From an uncultured Eubacteriales bacterium (GTDB lineage Bacteria; Bacillota; Clostridia; Christensenellales; DTU072): a stretch of DNA of 64,000 bases. The DNA lies in assembly GCA_949292905.1 (NCBI GenBank), contig CASFAV010000009.1, positions 124,001 to 188,000 of the forward strand. The letters are read 5' to 3'. Positions 43,333 to 51,498 of this stretch are shown one piece after another; within the stretch, counting starts at the first letter, position 1, and every line of letters starts with the position of its first letter. The position numbers were made by a program, and so were the translations under genes. The notes under the pieces are model-generated. The model had not been told where the DNA came from. It did no database searches and was given only the letters and a program-made list of their open reading frames with translations.

Positions 43333-44513
43333 TATTTCTTGTTCCTCCCGAAAAATTTGTCTTTTAATTTGTAAAGCAAGTCGAATAATTTGAGTTTGCC
43401 TTTGACTATCTGATGTTGCTGCACCACGAGCAATCCGGCAAGCGAGGCGTGGCGCGGCTTATTGAACTGCATGAGATCGGGCGAGAGTATCTCCACGGCG
43501 CGACCGGTGACTTTCGCAAGACACTCGCGGGCGCCCGGAATATTAGCGATCCCGGATCCGGTAAGCAATATTTTCGCTTCGCGCGGTACTTCGTACTCGC
43601 TCATCTTGATCGCTTCGTGGACATATTCGGCGATGTTCTGCACCCTGTCGTAAGCTATAGCGTTGATGCGGCTGACGTCGTAGGAGAGCGTTTCGCCGTC
43701 GCGGCTGACGTAGTAAGCGTCGCCTACCGAGGGCTGAAGATTGAGGTTGAGCTTGTCCACGAGTTCGAGCGAAACGTCGAAAGGCACTCCGTCCACCGTG
43801 GTTATGTCGCCCGCGATGTTGCCCCTGCCGAGAGAAAACGCCGTCGCATGCAATATCCCGTCGCCCATGGCGTACGCCACGGAAGTGGAAATATAGCCCA
43901 CGTCCGCAAGTATAACCCCTTCGTCGCGGTACTTCTCGGGCACCACGTACATCACTTCGGCAAGCATAGCCGAAGCGTATACGAAAGGTACTCTGACGGA
44001 TTCGGATATCCTGTTGAAAAGAGAGATAAAAGAATTCTCGCAGACGGCGTAGGACATAAGGCAACCTATCTTGGATGCGGTACGTCCCGCGGGCGTTATC
44101 GTATAATCGTTGTCGTCGAGCACGTAATACACGGGAGAAGCGCTGATACAGGTATAGCCGGCTTCGCCGTTATAACTGTTGCCTAATGCGTAAAGCGCGT
44201 CGAGATCGCGATCGGTTATTTTGCGCTCCGCGCCGAGCTCCTGCTCAACGGTCTTACAGACTATGGAAGTGAATTCTCCGGGGACGCCGACCATGATCTC
44301 GTCCAGCTCGCAGAAAGCGGAAGCTTCGCATTCGCGCACGAGCGAATCCACGACGCGGAAAAGACCTTCCATGTCGAGGAACTCGCCGTCCTGAAAGCCG
44401 TCGTATTCGGCGGAGGCTTTGAAGGCGAAATTATTGGCGTATTTACGGTCCTGCATTACCAGAGTGACGGCGTCCGAACCGATATCCAATACAGCGACTT
44501 TTTTTGCACTCAT
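43332..44513 (-). CDS. ftsA: cell division protein FtsA
   Basis: 393 residues of the actin-like fold. Phosphate 1 VAVLDIGSDAVTLV, phosphate 2 VILADVGYISTSVAY and adenosine motif LLTGSGIANIPGARECL are recognisable, and the C-terminus LLYKLKDKFFGRNKK is an amphipathic membrane-targeting helix. It tethers FtsZ to the membrane. The sequence is divergent from Bacillus FtsA, with changes in the nucleotide-binding motifs (the position-7 Thr-type residue is Asp in IGSD). GAGGAG lies about 9 nt before the ATG. Confidence 0.9.
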   Translation of the reverse strand: MSAKKVAVLDIGSDAVTLVMQDRKYANNFAFKASAEYDGFQDGEFLDMEGLFRVVDSLVRECEASAFCELDEIMVGVPGEFTSIVCKTVEQELGAERKITDRDLDALYALGNSYNGEAGYTCISASPVYYVLDDNDYTITPAGRTASKIGCLMSYAVCENSFISLFNRISESVRVPFVYASAMLAEVMYVVPEKYRDEGVILADVGYISTSVAYAMGDGILHATAFSLGRGNIAGDITTVDGVPFDVSLELVDKLNLNLQPSVGDAYYVSRDGETLSYDVSRINAIAYDRVQNIAEYVHEAIKMSEYEVPREAKILLTGSGIANIPGARECLAKVTGRAVEILSPDLMQFNKPRHASLAGLLVVQQHQIVKGKLKLFDLLYKLKDKFFGRNKK

Positions 44514-44562
44514 CCGGAAATTCTCCTCGCGCGTAGGCGTTTAGTAATTAGCTCTATCTTTT

Positions 44563-44591
44563 ATTATATAATTATAGAAAAATCGTGTCAA
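44563..44591 (-). promoter_or_regulatory. full-consensus sigma-A promoter of ftsAZ
   Basis: TTGACA (44586-44591), 17 bp, TATAAT (44563-44568). It is the best sigma-A match in the window and lies in the 110-bp gap after ftsQ, so ftsA-ftsZ can be expressed independently of the wall-synthesis genes. Confidence 0.9.
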
Positions 44592-44627
44592 TGCTTTTCG
44601 GGAAAATATTATAAATTAAATCGTTTT

Positions 44628-45299
44628 TTATAAATTTGCGGCATATTCGCGATAAGCCGCGGACACTCTTTCGCCTATATTTTCGGCGGGCGATCTGTCG
44701 ATCGTAAGCGTATCGCCGGTGCGCGTATCGAGTTTGATCTTGTCCCCTTCGAACGCTATCGACGCGAGAAAACGCGGTTGCGCCGCCGCGGGAATGCCTT
44801 CCGCTTCGAGCGCGAGGAAGACGTTCCTCAGCGTGGCGAAATCGGCGGTGTCGTAACTGTTGCCGACGGTAAGTCCGATAATCATTATCAAGTTGTTTTT
44901 ATCCAAATCGGCTTCGCGAGCCTTGCGGTCGAGCGCGAAATCTCTGTCCGCCACGGCGTAACCCGTCCCGTCGCGCAACGGCACCGCGCACATCGGCGCG
45001 TGTTCCTCGACGTACACTTTGACTGTATCGGGGAATTCACGCACGACGTCTTTAACGGTTATCAGTCTGTCCGGATAAGCCGCCGCGACGCGTTCGCGGA
45101 TCTCGTTCTCGTTGAGATTGAGTATCGAACCGTTGGTCTCTATCGCGCAGACGGAATAAACTTCCGCGGGATCCACTTCCGTGGGGGACGCCCCGACGTA
45201 CTCCACCGAAACTTCGCGTACGCGGAAAAGATTGCCGAAAAGCGCGATCATCGCCACCAGCACCACTCCCAATACTATCGCAACGGCTTTGTACTTCAT
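44628..45299 (-). CDS. ftsQ: cell division protein FtsQ/DivIB
   Basis: 223 residues: a short cytoplasmic start, one membrane segment (about 5-24), a POTRA domain (26-95; FRVREVSVEYVG, VVREFPDTVKVYVEEHAPMCAV) and the FtsQ beta domain. It belongs to the FtsQ-FtsB-FtsL complex that activates FtsW-FtsI. It lies 37 nt after murA, as in many dcw clusters, and before ftsA. Confidence 0.88.
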   Translation of the reverse strand: MKYKAVAIVLGVVLVAMIALFGNLFRVREVSVEYVGASPTEVDPAEVYSVCAIETNGSILNLNENEIRERVAAAYPDRLITVKDVVREFPDTVKVYVEEHAPMCAVPLRDGTGYAVADRDFALDRKAREADLDKNNLIMIIGLTVGNSYDTADFATLRNVFLALEAEGIPAAAQPRFLASIAFEGDKIKLDTRTGDTLTIDRSPAENIGERVSAAYREYAANL

Positions 45300-45335
45300 A
45301 AGTTTACCCGAACCTTCCTTCCTTTCAGGGTATGA

Positions 45336-46586
45336 TCACACTTTGACTATGTCCGCGCCCAACGAGGACAACACCTTCTCGGGGGCTTCGTATCCCCTCT
45401 CGATATGATGGATGTCGTTCACTACGGTGGTCCCCTGCGCTTTGAGCCCCGCGACTACCAGAGCCGCGCCACCTCTCAGATCCATCGCGGTTGTTTCCGC
45501 GCCGCTGAGCGCTTTCACACCGGTAAAAACGGCAACCTTGTCTTTTACTTTAACCGATGCGCCCATTTTTGTCAACTCCGCAACGTGCTTGAAACGCGTT
45601 TCGAAAATATTTTCCACCACGACGGTCGTCCCTTCCGCCACCGAAGCCAGCACACCGAAAGGCGCCTGAAGGTCGGTAGGAAAGCCGGGATAAGGTCTTG
45701 TCTCTATACACCCGGGCGCGCGCAACCTGCCGTCGGAACGCACCGTGATGTCGGAACCGTCGACATCTATCTCCGCTCCGCTTTCTCTGAGCTTATCGGT
45801 GAGCGAAGTTATATGTTCGGGACACACGCCGCGTAGAAGCACTTCTCCGCCGCATACCGCCGCGGCGATCATATAAGTCCCCGCGACTATCCTGTCGGGC
45901 ATAGTGGAATATTCGGTGCCTTGCAGGGAACGCACGCCTTCCACGCGAATAAAAGAGGTTCCCGCCCCGCTTATACGGGCGCCCATTCTGTTGAGAAAGT
46001 CCTGAAGATCGACGACTTCCGGCTCTCTCGCGGCGTTGGCTATCGTCGTTACCCCGCCTGCGGTAGCCGCGAGCAACATGACGTTTTCGGTCGCTCCCAC
46101 GCTCGGATAATCCAGAGTGACGGCAGCGGGACGCATGTCCGTCGCGTCACATAGTATGTAACCGTAACGGTCGGCTATGCGCACGTTCATTTCTTTAAGG
46201 GCTTTCAGATGAATGTCTATGGGGCGCAGACCTATGTCGCAACCGCCGGGATAAGCCACTTTGGCTTTTTTGGCTCTTCCGAGGAGCGCGCCCAAAGTAA
46301 AAATAGAGCTTCTGAGCTCCCCCGCGAGCCTCGAAGGTATCTCGTGGGAGCGCATGTATCCCGTGTCTATCGTGACGGAATCGCCTCTGCGTTCCGTCTC
46401 CGCCCCGAGAGAATTGAGGATACGCGCCATGTTGGACACGTCTATGAGATCGGGGCAATTATGTATGACTACTCTTTCGTCGGTGAGGAGCGCCGCCGCG
46501 AACAGCGGCAGCACGGCGTTTTTCGCGCCCTGAACGCACACCGTCCCGCGGAGCTTCCGCCCGCCGTTGATTATGTACTTGCTCAT
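45336..46586 (-). CDS. murA: UDP-N-acetylglucosamine 1-carboxyvinyltransferase
   Basis: 416 residues from the ATG at 46586, where the family N-terminus begins (MSKYIINGGRKLRGTVCVQG). The active-site Cys is Cys116 in YPGGCDIGLRP, so fosfomycin-sensitive chemistry is expected. Further motifs are SVGATENVMLLA and DRIVAGTYMIAA. It performs the first committed step of peptidoglycan synthesis. A GTG at 46613 is in frame but adds residues not seen in the family. It takes the place where murG/murB often lie. Confidence 0.95.
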   Translation of the reverse strand: MSKYIINGGRKLRGTVCVQGAKNAVLPLFAAALLTDERVVIHNCPDLIDVSNMARILNSLGAETERRGDSVTIDTGYMRSHEIPSRLAGELRSSIFTLGALLGRAKKAKVAYPGGCDIGLRPIDIHLKALKEMNVRIADRYGYILCDATDMRPAAVTLDYPSVGATENVMLLAATAGGVTTIANAAREPEVVDLQDFLNRMGARISGAGTSFIRVEGVRSLQGTEYSTMPDRIVAGTYMIAAAVCGGEVLLRGVCPEHITSLTDKLRESGAEIDVDGSDITVRSDGRLRAPGCIETRPYPGFPTDLQAPFGVLASVAEGTTVVVENIFETRFKHVAELTKMGASVKVKDKVAVFTGVKALSGAETTAMDLRGGAALVVAGLKAQGTTVVNDIHHIERGYEAPEKVLSSLGADIVKV

Positions 46587-46622
46587 ATATACCCGAGGCT
46601 TAACGCCTACCACATAGTATGT

Positions 46623-47759
46623 CTAAGCGTGCGTTTTGTTTACAGCGTGCGTTCCGTTCAAGGCGCGCCTTTCGTTAGCGGCGTGCGTTTGGTTCATTTT
46701 GTCGATATTCATAAGAAGCCCCGAAGCGAACATGAACACCATGAGCGAGCTTCCTCCCGCGGAAACGAACGGCAGAGGTACGCCCGTGGGCGGCACCGCG
46801 CCGCTCACCACGGCGATGTTCAGAAGGCTCTGAACGGCTATCACGGCGGTGACTCCCGCCGCCAGCATGCGGGTATAATTGTCTTTGGCGTTTATTGCGA
46901 TGCGTATCCCCGAGAAAACGAGCAATGCAAATACCGCCGCCACCGCTATCGAGCCCACAAGACCGAGCTCCTCGCCTATCACCGAAAAAATAAAATCGGA
47001 TTCGGCAAAAGGAAGATAGAGATATTTCTGCCTGCTCGCGAAAAGCCCTACCCCGAAAATACCGCCCGATCCGAGCGCATAATAGGATTGAATGAGCTGA
47101 TAACCTTCGCCTTTCGGGGTAGCCCACGGATCAAGGAACGCCGCAAGACGCTTGAGACGGTACGGTTCCGCTATAACGAGCGCGGGTATCGCCGCGAGCG
47201 CGGCGCCCGAAAAAAGCGCGATATGCTTCCCGCGCATACCGCCCACGAAAAGCATCGCGAAAAGGACTGCGGCTATACAGAGAGTGATGGACATATTGGG
47301 TTCGAGCATCACGAGCGCGCACATCGCTATGCCGGAAAGCACGGGGATAATAAGCCTTTTAAGGGTGACGGGCGGATATTTATCGAGATAGGCGGCGAGG
47401 AATATCACCAATCCGAACTTGGCTATTTCCGAAGGTTGGAAGGTGATGAAGCCGAGATCGATCCATCTCGTGGCGCCGTAGCTCGTTTGCCCCAGTCCCG
47501 GAATGAACACGGCGGCTAGCAACAGCATCGAGACTATGTAAACGGCAAGCGAACATTTTTTCAGAAAGCCGAGGCTTATCTTATAACCCGCCGTCATGGT
47601 GAATATTCCCACGACAAAGCCGAGTATCTGCTTTTTGACGTAGAAGAAGGCGTCGCCGTAGTCGAGTTCCGCCGAATAGGAGCTCGCGGAATAGATCATG
47701 ACGATACCGAAAAGCGAAAGCAGTACCGTCGATATGAGTACGTTATGCTTTAAGCGCAT
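46623..47759 (-). CDS. ftsW: peptidoglycan polymerase FtsW/SpoVE
   Basis: 378 residues with about ten membrane segments and SEDS-family motifs: WIDLGFITFQPSEIAKFGLV, KRLAAFLDPWATPKGEGYQL, SDFIFSVIGEELG and VPLPFVSAGGSS. It is the glycosyltransferase working with FtsI/SpoVD. The last 25 residues, after the final helix, carry three copies of a THA motif (NQTHAAN, NGTHAVN, NKTHA), a decayed short tandem repeat not seen in family members I know. It overlaps murD by 17 nt. Confidence 0.93.
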   Translation of the reverse strand: MRLKHNVLISTVLLSLFGIVMIYSASSYSAELDYGDAFFYVKKQILGFVVGIFTMTAGYKISLGFLKKCSLAVYIVSMLLLAAVFIPGLGQTSYGATRWIDLGFITFQPSEIAKFGLVIFLAAYLDKYPPVTLKRLIIPVLSGIAMCALVMLEPNMSITLCIAAVLFAMLFVGGMRGKHIALFSGAALAAIPALVIAEPYRLKRLAAFLDPWATPKGEGYQLIQSYYALGSGGIFGVGLFASRQKYLYLPFAESDFIFSVIGEELGLVGSIAVAAVFALLVFSGIRIAINAKDNYTRMLAAGVTAVIAVQSLLNIAVVSGAVPPTGVPLPFVSAGGSSLMVFMFASGLLMNIDKMNQTHAANERRALNGTHAVNKTHA

Positions 47760-49029
47760 ATACGCGGCTCTTGAAATATTCTCCGCGCTCGGCGTAGCCT
47801 TTGTATCTGTCGAAGCTCGCCGAGGCGGGCGAGAACAGCACCGTATCGACGCCTTCGGCGTGCGTCAATACTTCTATGGCTTCGTCGAGCGTGTCGGTGA
47901 TTTTAATGTCGGTAAAGCCCACTTTCATCGCAGAACTGTAAATTTTTTCGGCGTTTCCGCCGGTAACGGCTACGAATTTGACTTTATCGTATATCGCCAC
48001 GAAAAAGTCGCAGTAATCCTCTTTTTTGTCGGAGCCTCCCATAATGAGCCCTATGCCGCCGCCTACCGAATCCACCGCGCTGAGACATGCGCCCACGTTG
48101 GTGCCCTTGCTGTCGTTATAGAAGCACACACCGTCCGCCGTGCCCACGTATTCTATGCGGTGCGGCAGAGGACGGTACTCTCTCACGAATGCGGCAAGCT
48201 CCGCCGCCGTCGCGCCCATGCGGTACGCCACGTTCATCACCGCAAGCATATTGAACCGGTTATGTTCCCCTTTCGCTCTGCTCTCGCGCACCGAGATGAG
48301 CGGCTGACCTTTCATATAGAAATAGTTGTTTTTAAGATAAAAATCGCCTTTTTGCTCCTTTGCGCTTACTCTTATGACCGTGGACGGCAGACCTTCCGTC
48401 AGGTCGCGCGTCACCTTCGTATCCCAGTTCACCACGGCGAAATCCGTGGCGCTTTGCCCCATGAACACACGCTTCTTCGCATTGACGTAATCCTCGTAAC
48501 GGGCGTATCTGTCCATGTGGTCGGGAGAAATGTTCAGCAAAACCGCGAACTTCGGTCGCAACGTATAGCAGAATTCGAGCTGGAAACTGGAAGCCTCTAT
48601 TATCGCGTAATCGGGTTGATCGCCGTCGAGCACTACCTGACTGACGGGATAACCGACGTTACCCATCGTGCGCGCCTTTTTACCCATGATTTTGAGTACT
48701 TTGTCGAGCATGTCCACCGTAGTGGTCTTGCCGTTGGTGCCGGTGACGACTATTTTCGTGCCCGTTAATAATTTTGAACCGAATTCCATTTCGCTTTCCA
48801 CGCGGATACCGCGCGCGAGCGCTTCCGCGACCACGGGATGCGTTCCGGGTATCGACGGACTTATCACGACGAGATCGAGTCCCGCGAATATATCCTCGCC
48901 CCTGTCCCGCCAGTTGTTCTCTATCTCTTGTCTGTCGTCGTAGAGTCTTACCTCGTATCCTTCGCGCTTGAGCAGAGCCGCCGCCGAGATACCGCTTGCC
49001 TGTATACCCATTACCAATGCCGTTTTCAT
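47743..49029 (-). CDS. murD: UDP-N-acetylmuramoylalanine--D-glutamate ligase
   Basis: 428 residues. N-terminal Rossmann-like UDP-binding domain (GIQASGISAAALL), ATP loop VTGTNGKTTTVDML, NISPDHMDRY and KGTNVGACLSAVD in the central and C-terminal parts. It adds D-glutamate to UDP-MurNAc-L-Ala. It sits between mraY (12 nt) and ftsW (17-nt overlap), standard dcw order. Confidence 0.95.
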   Translation of the reverse strand: MKTALVMGIQASGISAAALLKREGYEVRLYDDRQEIENNWRDRGEDIFAGLDLVVISPSIPGTHPVVAEALARGIRVESEMEFGSKLLTGTKIVVTGTNGKTTTVDMLDKVLKIMGKKARTMGNVGYPVSQVVLDGDQPDYAIIEASSFQLEFCYTLRPKFAVLLNISPDHMDRYARYEDYVNAKKRVFMGQSATDFAVVNWDTKVTRDLTEGLPSTVIRVSAKEQKGDFYLKNNYFYMKGQPLISVRESRAKGEHNRFNMLAVMNVAYRMGATAAELAAFVREYRPLPHRIEYVGTADGVCFYNDSKGTNVGACLSAVDSVGGGIGLIMGGSDKKEDYCDFFVAIYDKVKFVAVTGGNAEKIYSSAMKVGFTDIKITDTLDEAIEVLTHAEGVDTVLFSPASASFDRYKGYAERGEYFKSRVYALKA

Positions 49030-49041
49030 AGCCGAATACCC

Positions 49042-50046
49042 CTAAAAAATTATTATGAGCGCCGTGAGCCCCGCTATCGCGGTCACTATGCAGTAACACG
49101 ACACTATCTTGCTCTCGTTGATCCCTTTAAGCTCCAGATGGTGGTGGAGCGGCGACATCAGGAATACCCTCTTGCCGCGCGTCTTGAAGGAGATCACCTG
49201 CACAATTACTGATATGCAGGAGATGACGTATATTATACCTATGAGAATGCTGACGAGCGGATTTTTGGTAAACAACGCTACCGCCGCGGCAAGCCCTCCC
49301 AACGCGAGCGAGCCCGTATCCCCCATGAAAATAACCGCTTTGTTGGAATTGAACCAAAGGAACGCCGCCAGACCGCCTATGACCGCGGCAACGGCGAGCG
49401 CGAGAGAACGGAGTTCGCCCGCGTAAACGGTACTGCCGAGCGACACCGCGTCGGCGTAGCCGATAAGGATGACGATAAGATAGAATACGAAATAAATGCT
49501 TCCTGTGCCGGCGGCGAGCCCGTCGAGCCCGTCGGTGATATTGACGGCGTTGGACATCGCCACGAATACGAGCATCGCAAAAGGTATATACCAACCGCCG
49601 AGATCCCATTCGCCCGCGCCGAAATTCAACGCTATCGCGCTCCCGACGAATTCGCTTTTGTAGGCAAAATACGCCGCGAAAGCGGCGACGGTGAGTTGCG
49701 AGATTATTTTCTGCAACGCCGTAAGTCCCTTATTGCGTTTCAGTTTAACTTTGATGAAATCGTCCGTAAAACCTATAACCCCGTATCCGAGGAAGATGAG
49801 CATCGACATAAGTCCTATGCGATAGCGGAAAACTCCCGCTATAGCCGCGACTATACACGACGCCGTTATGAATATGAGCCCGCCGAAAGTGGGCGTGCCC
49901 TGCTTGGAATTGTGCTGTTCGACGTAGCTCAGAATGCTTTGTCCCGCTTTGAGCCGCGAAGCGAGCGCGATCACTGCGGGAGCCGCGAGCATGCCCAGCA
50001 GGAACGCCCCGATAATTACGGCGGGAATGATGATTTTATCGCTCAC
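49042..50046 (-). CDS. mraY: phospho-N-acetylmuramoyl-pentapeptide-transferase
   Basis: 334 residues with about ten membrane segments. Catalytic-site motifs include GYGVIGFTDDFIKVKLKRNKGL, the NAVNITDGLDGLAAG loop, FMGDTGSLALGG and PLHHHLELKG. It forms lipid I from the UDP-pentapeptide and undecaprenyl phosphate. It follows murE with a 4-nt overlap; murF, which usually lies between them, is missing. Confidence 0.96.
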   Translation of the reverse strand: MSDKIIIPAVIIGAFLLGMLAAPAVIALASRLKAGQSILSYVEQHNSKQGTPTFGGLIFITASCIVAAIAGVFRYRIGLMSMLIFLGYGVIGFTDDFIKVKLKRNKGLTALQKIISQLTVAAFAAYFAYKSEFVGSAIALNFGAGEWDLGGWYIPFAMLVFVAMSNAVNITDGLDGLAAGTGSIYFVFYLIVILIGYADAVSLGSTVYAGELRSLALAVAAVIGGLAAFLWFNSNKAVIFMGDTGSLALGGLAAAVALFTKNPLVSILIGIIYVISCISVIVQVISFKTRGKRVFLMSPLHHHLELKGINESKIVSCYCIVTAIAGLTALIIIF

Positions 50047-51488
50047 AAGTTATATCTCCTGAATATTTCGAGCACCTCGGCGCGATCGGAATACGGGCGT
50101 TTGACGCCGCCTTCGTCCATATAAGGTTCGGCGCCTTTGCCGGCGATGACCACGACGTCCTCGGGACGCGCCACGACGACGGCGTAGGTTATCGCGCTGG
50201 AGCGCTCTACTATAGTGATGTAAGAGGAACTTATTTCCTTGTATCCGTTCTCTATCTGACGGATTATGTCATTGGGGTCTTCGGTGCGCGAATTGTCGGA
50301 AGTCAGTACCCCGAAGTCGGCGTATTCGGCGGCGATCCTGCCCATGACCGAACGCTTCTTCGGATCTCTGTCGCCGCCGCATCCGAACACGACGATGAGC
50401 CTTCCGCGCGTTATCGCGCGCGCCGCGGTAAGTAAGTTTTTGAGTCCGTCGGGAGTATGTGCAAAATCTATTATTACCCTTTTGGTGCTTTCGATAATAT
50501 TAAATCTTCCCGCGACTTCCGGCATTCTGAAAAACGCGCGCACTATCGTATCGGTATTTACCGAAAGGAGCCTCGTCACCGTGATCGCGGCAAGCGCGTT
50601 ATACAGATTGAATTCGCCGCTGAACGGAGTGACGAGCTCGAAAATATCGTCGAAACTGTTGACTACGCACCGCGTGCCCGAAGTGCAATCGGCGTCGATG
50701 GCGAAGGTATCTGCAGGATTCTCGACGCCGTAGGTCGCCGTCGGAAGCGGCGTTTCCGCTATAATGCGCCTGCCCCACTCGTCGTCCGAATTGACCACGG
50801 CGAAATCGGCGTTTTCTTTGGTAAAATAGCCCGCCTTGCATTTCCCGTAGGTTTCCATATCTCCGAAAAAGTCGAGGTGATCCTGCGTGAGATTGGTGAA
50901 AACGGCGACTTTCGCCCTGATCCCCGTAAGTTTTTTTAACGCTATCGCGTGCGCGCTCGCTTCCATTACGACGTATTCCACGCCCGCAAGATGCGCTATC
51001 TGGAAAAGCCTGTGCAGTTCTATGGGATCGGGAGTGGTGAGCTCGGAAGGTATTTCCCTTCCGTTGATGGTCACGCCGAGAGTGCCGAAAACGGCTACGT
51101 TTTTGTCCGCCGCCCGCAATATCTCGGATATCATCCGGCACGTCGTGGTCTTACCGTTGGTGCCGGTCACCGTGATTATTTTCAGCTCGCGGTGAGCGTT
51201 ATAATAGAAATTGCCCGCGATGAGCGCGAGCGCCGCCCGCGCGTCGGGAACGAGTATTTCTATGAGTCCGGAACGGAGCGGACGTTCCGTCACTACGGCT
51301 ACGGCGCCGCGCGCCGCGGCGTCGCTCACGTAATTGCCGCCGTCCTCCTTGCCGCCTCTTATCGCGAAAAACATAGCTCCTTCCGTGCACCCTTCGGAGT
51401 GCATCGACAACGCCGCGATCTCGGTCTCGTCCGCTTCAGCGGAGCCTTCGAGCAAAGGTACGCCCTCAAGTAATTCTTTTAATTTCAT
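50043..51488 (-). CDS. murE: UDP-MurNAc-tripeptide synthetase, probably meso-DAP-adding
   Basis: 481 residues. ATP loop TVTGTNGKTTTCRM, TNLTQDHLDFFGDM, EASAHAIALKKL and FAHTPDGLKNLL. The amino-acid-selectivity motif reads DNSRTEDP, close to the DNPR of meso-diaminopimelate enzymes and unlike the lysine type, so an A1-gamma peptidoglycan is inferred. GAGG precedes the ATG; it follows ftsI by 10 nt. Confidence 0.93.
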   Translation of the reverse strand: MKLKELLEGVPLLEGSAEADETEIAALSMHSEGCTEGAMFFAIRGGKEDGGNYVSDAAARGAVAVVTERPLRSGLIEILVPDARAALALIAGNFYYNAHRELKIITVTGTNGKTTTCRMISEILRAADKNVAVFGTLGVTINGREIPSELTTPDPIELHRLFQIAHLAGVEYVVMEASAHAIALKKLTGIRAKVAVFTNLTQDHLDFFGDMETYGKCKAGYFTKENADFAVVNSDDEWGRRIIAETPLPTATYGVENPADTFAIDADCTSGTRCVVNSFDDIFELVTPFSGEFNLYNALAAITVTRLLSVNTDTIVRAFFRMPEVAGRFNIIESTKRVIIDFAHTPDGLKNLLTAARAITRGRLIVVFGCGGDRDPKKRSVMGRIAAEYADFGVLTSDNSRTEDPNDIIRQIENGYKEISSSYITIVERSSAITYAVVVARPEDVVVIAGKGAEPYMDEGGVKRPYSDRAEVLEIFRRYNL

Positions 51489-51498
51489 CTCGCCTCCG

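Noticed and set aside
46209-47519. Long open frames opposite ftsW/murA (436 codons), infB (388), nusA (317), dxr/rseP and others on the plus strand
   Set aside because: They are mirror frames of well-supported genes, have Arg/His/Tyr-rich compositions unlike real proteins, no ribosome-binding sites and no family similarity.
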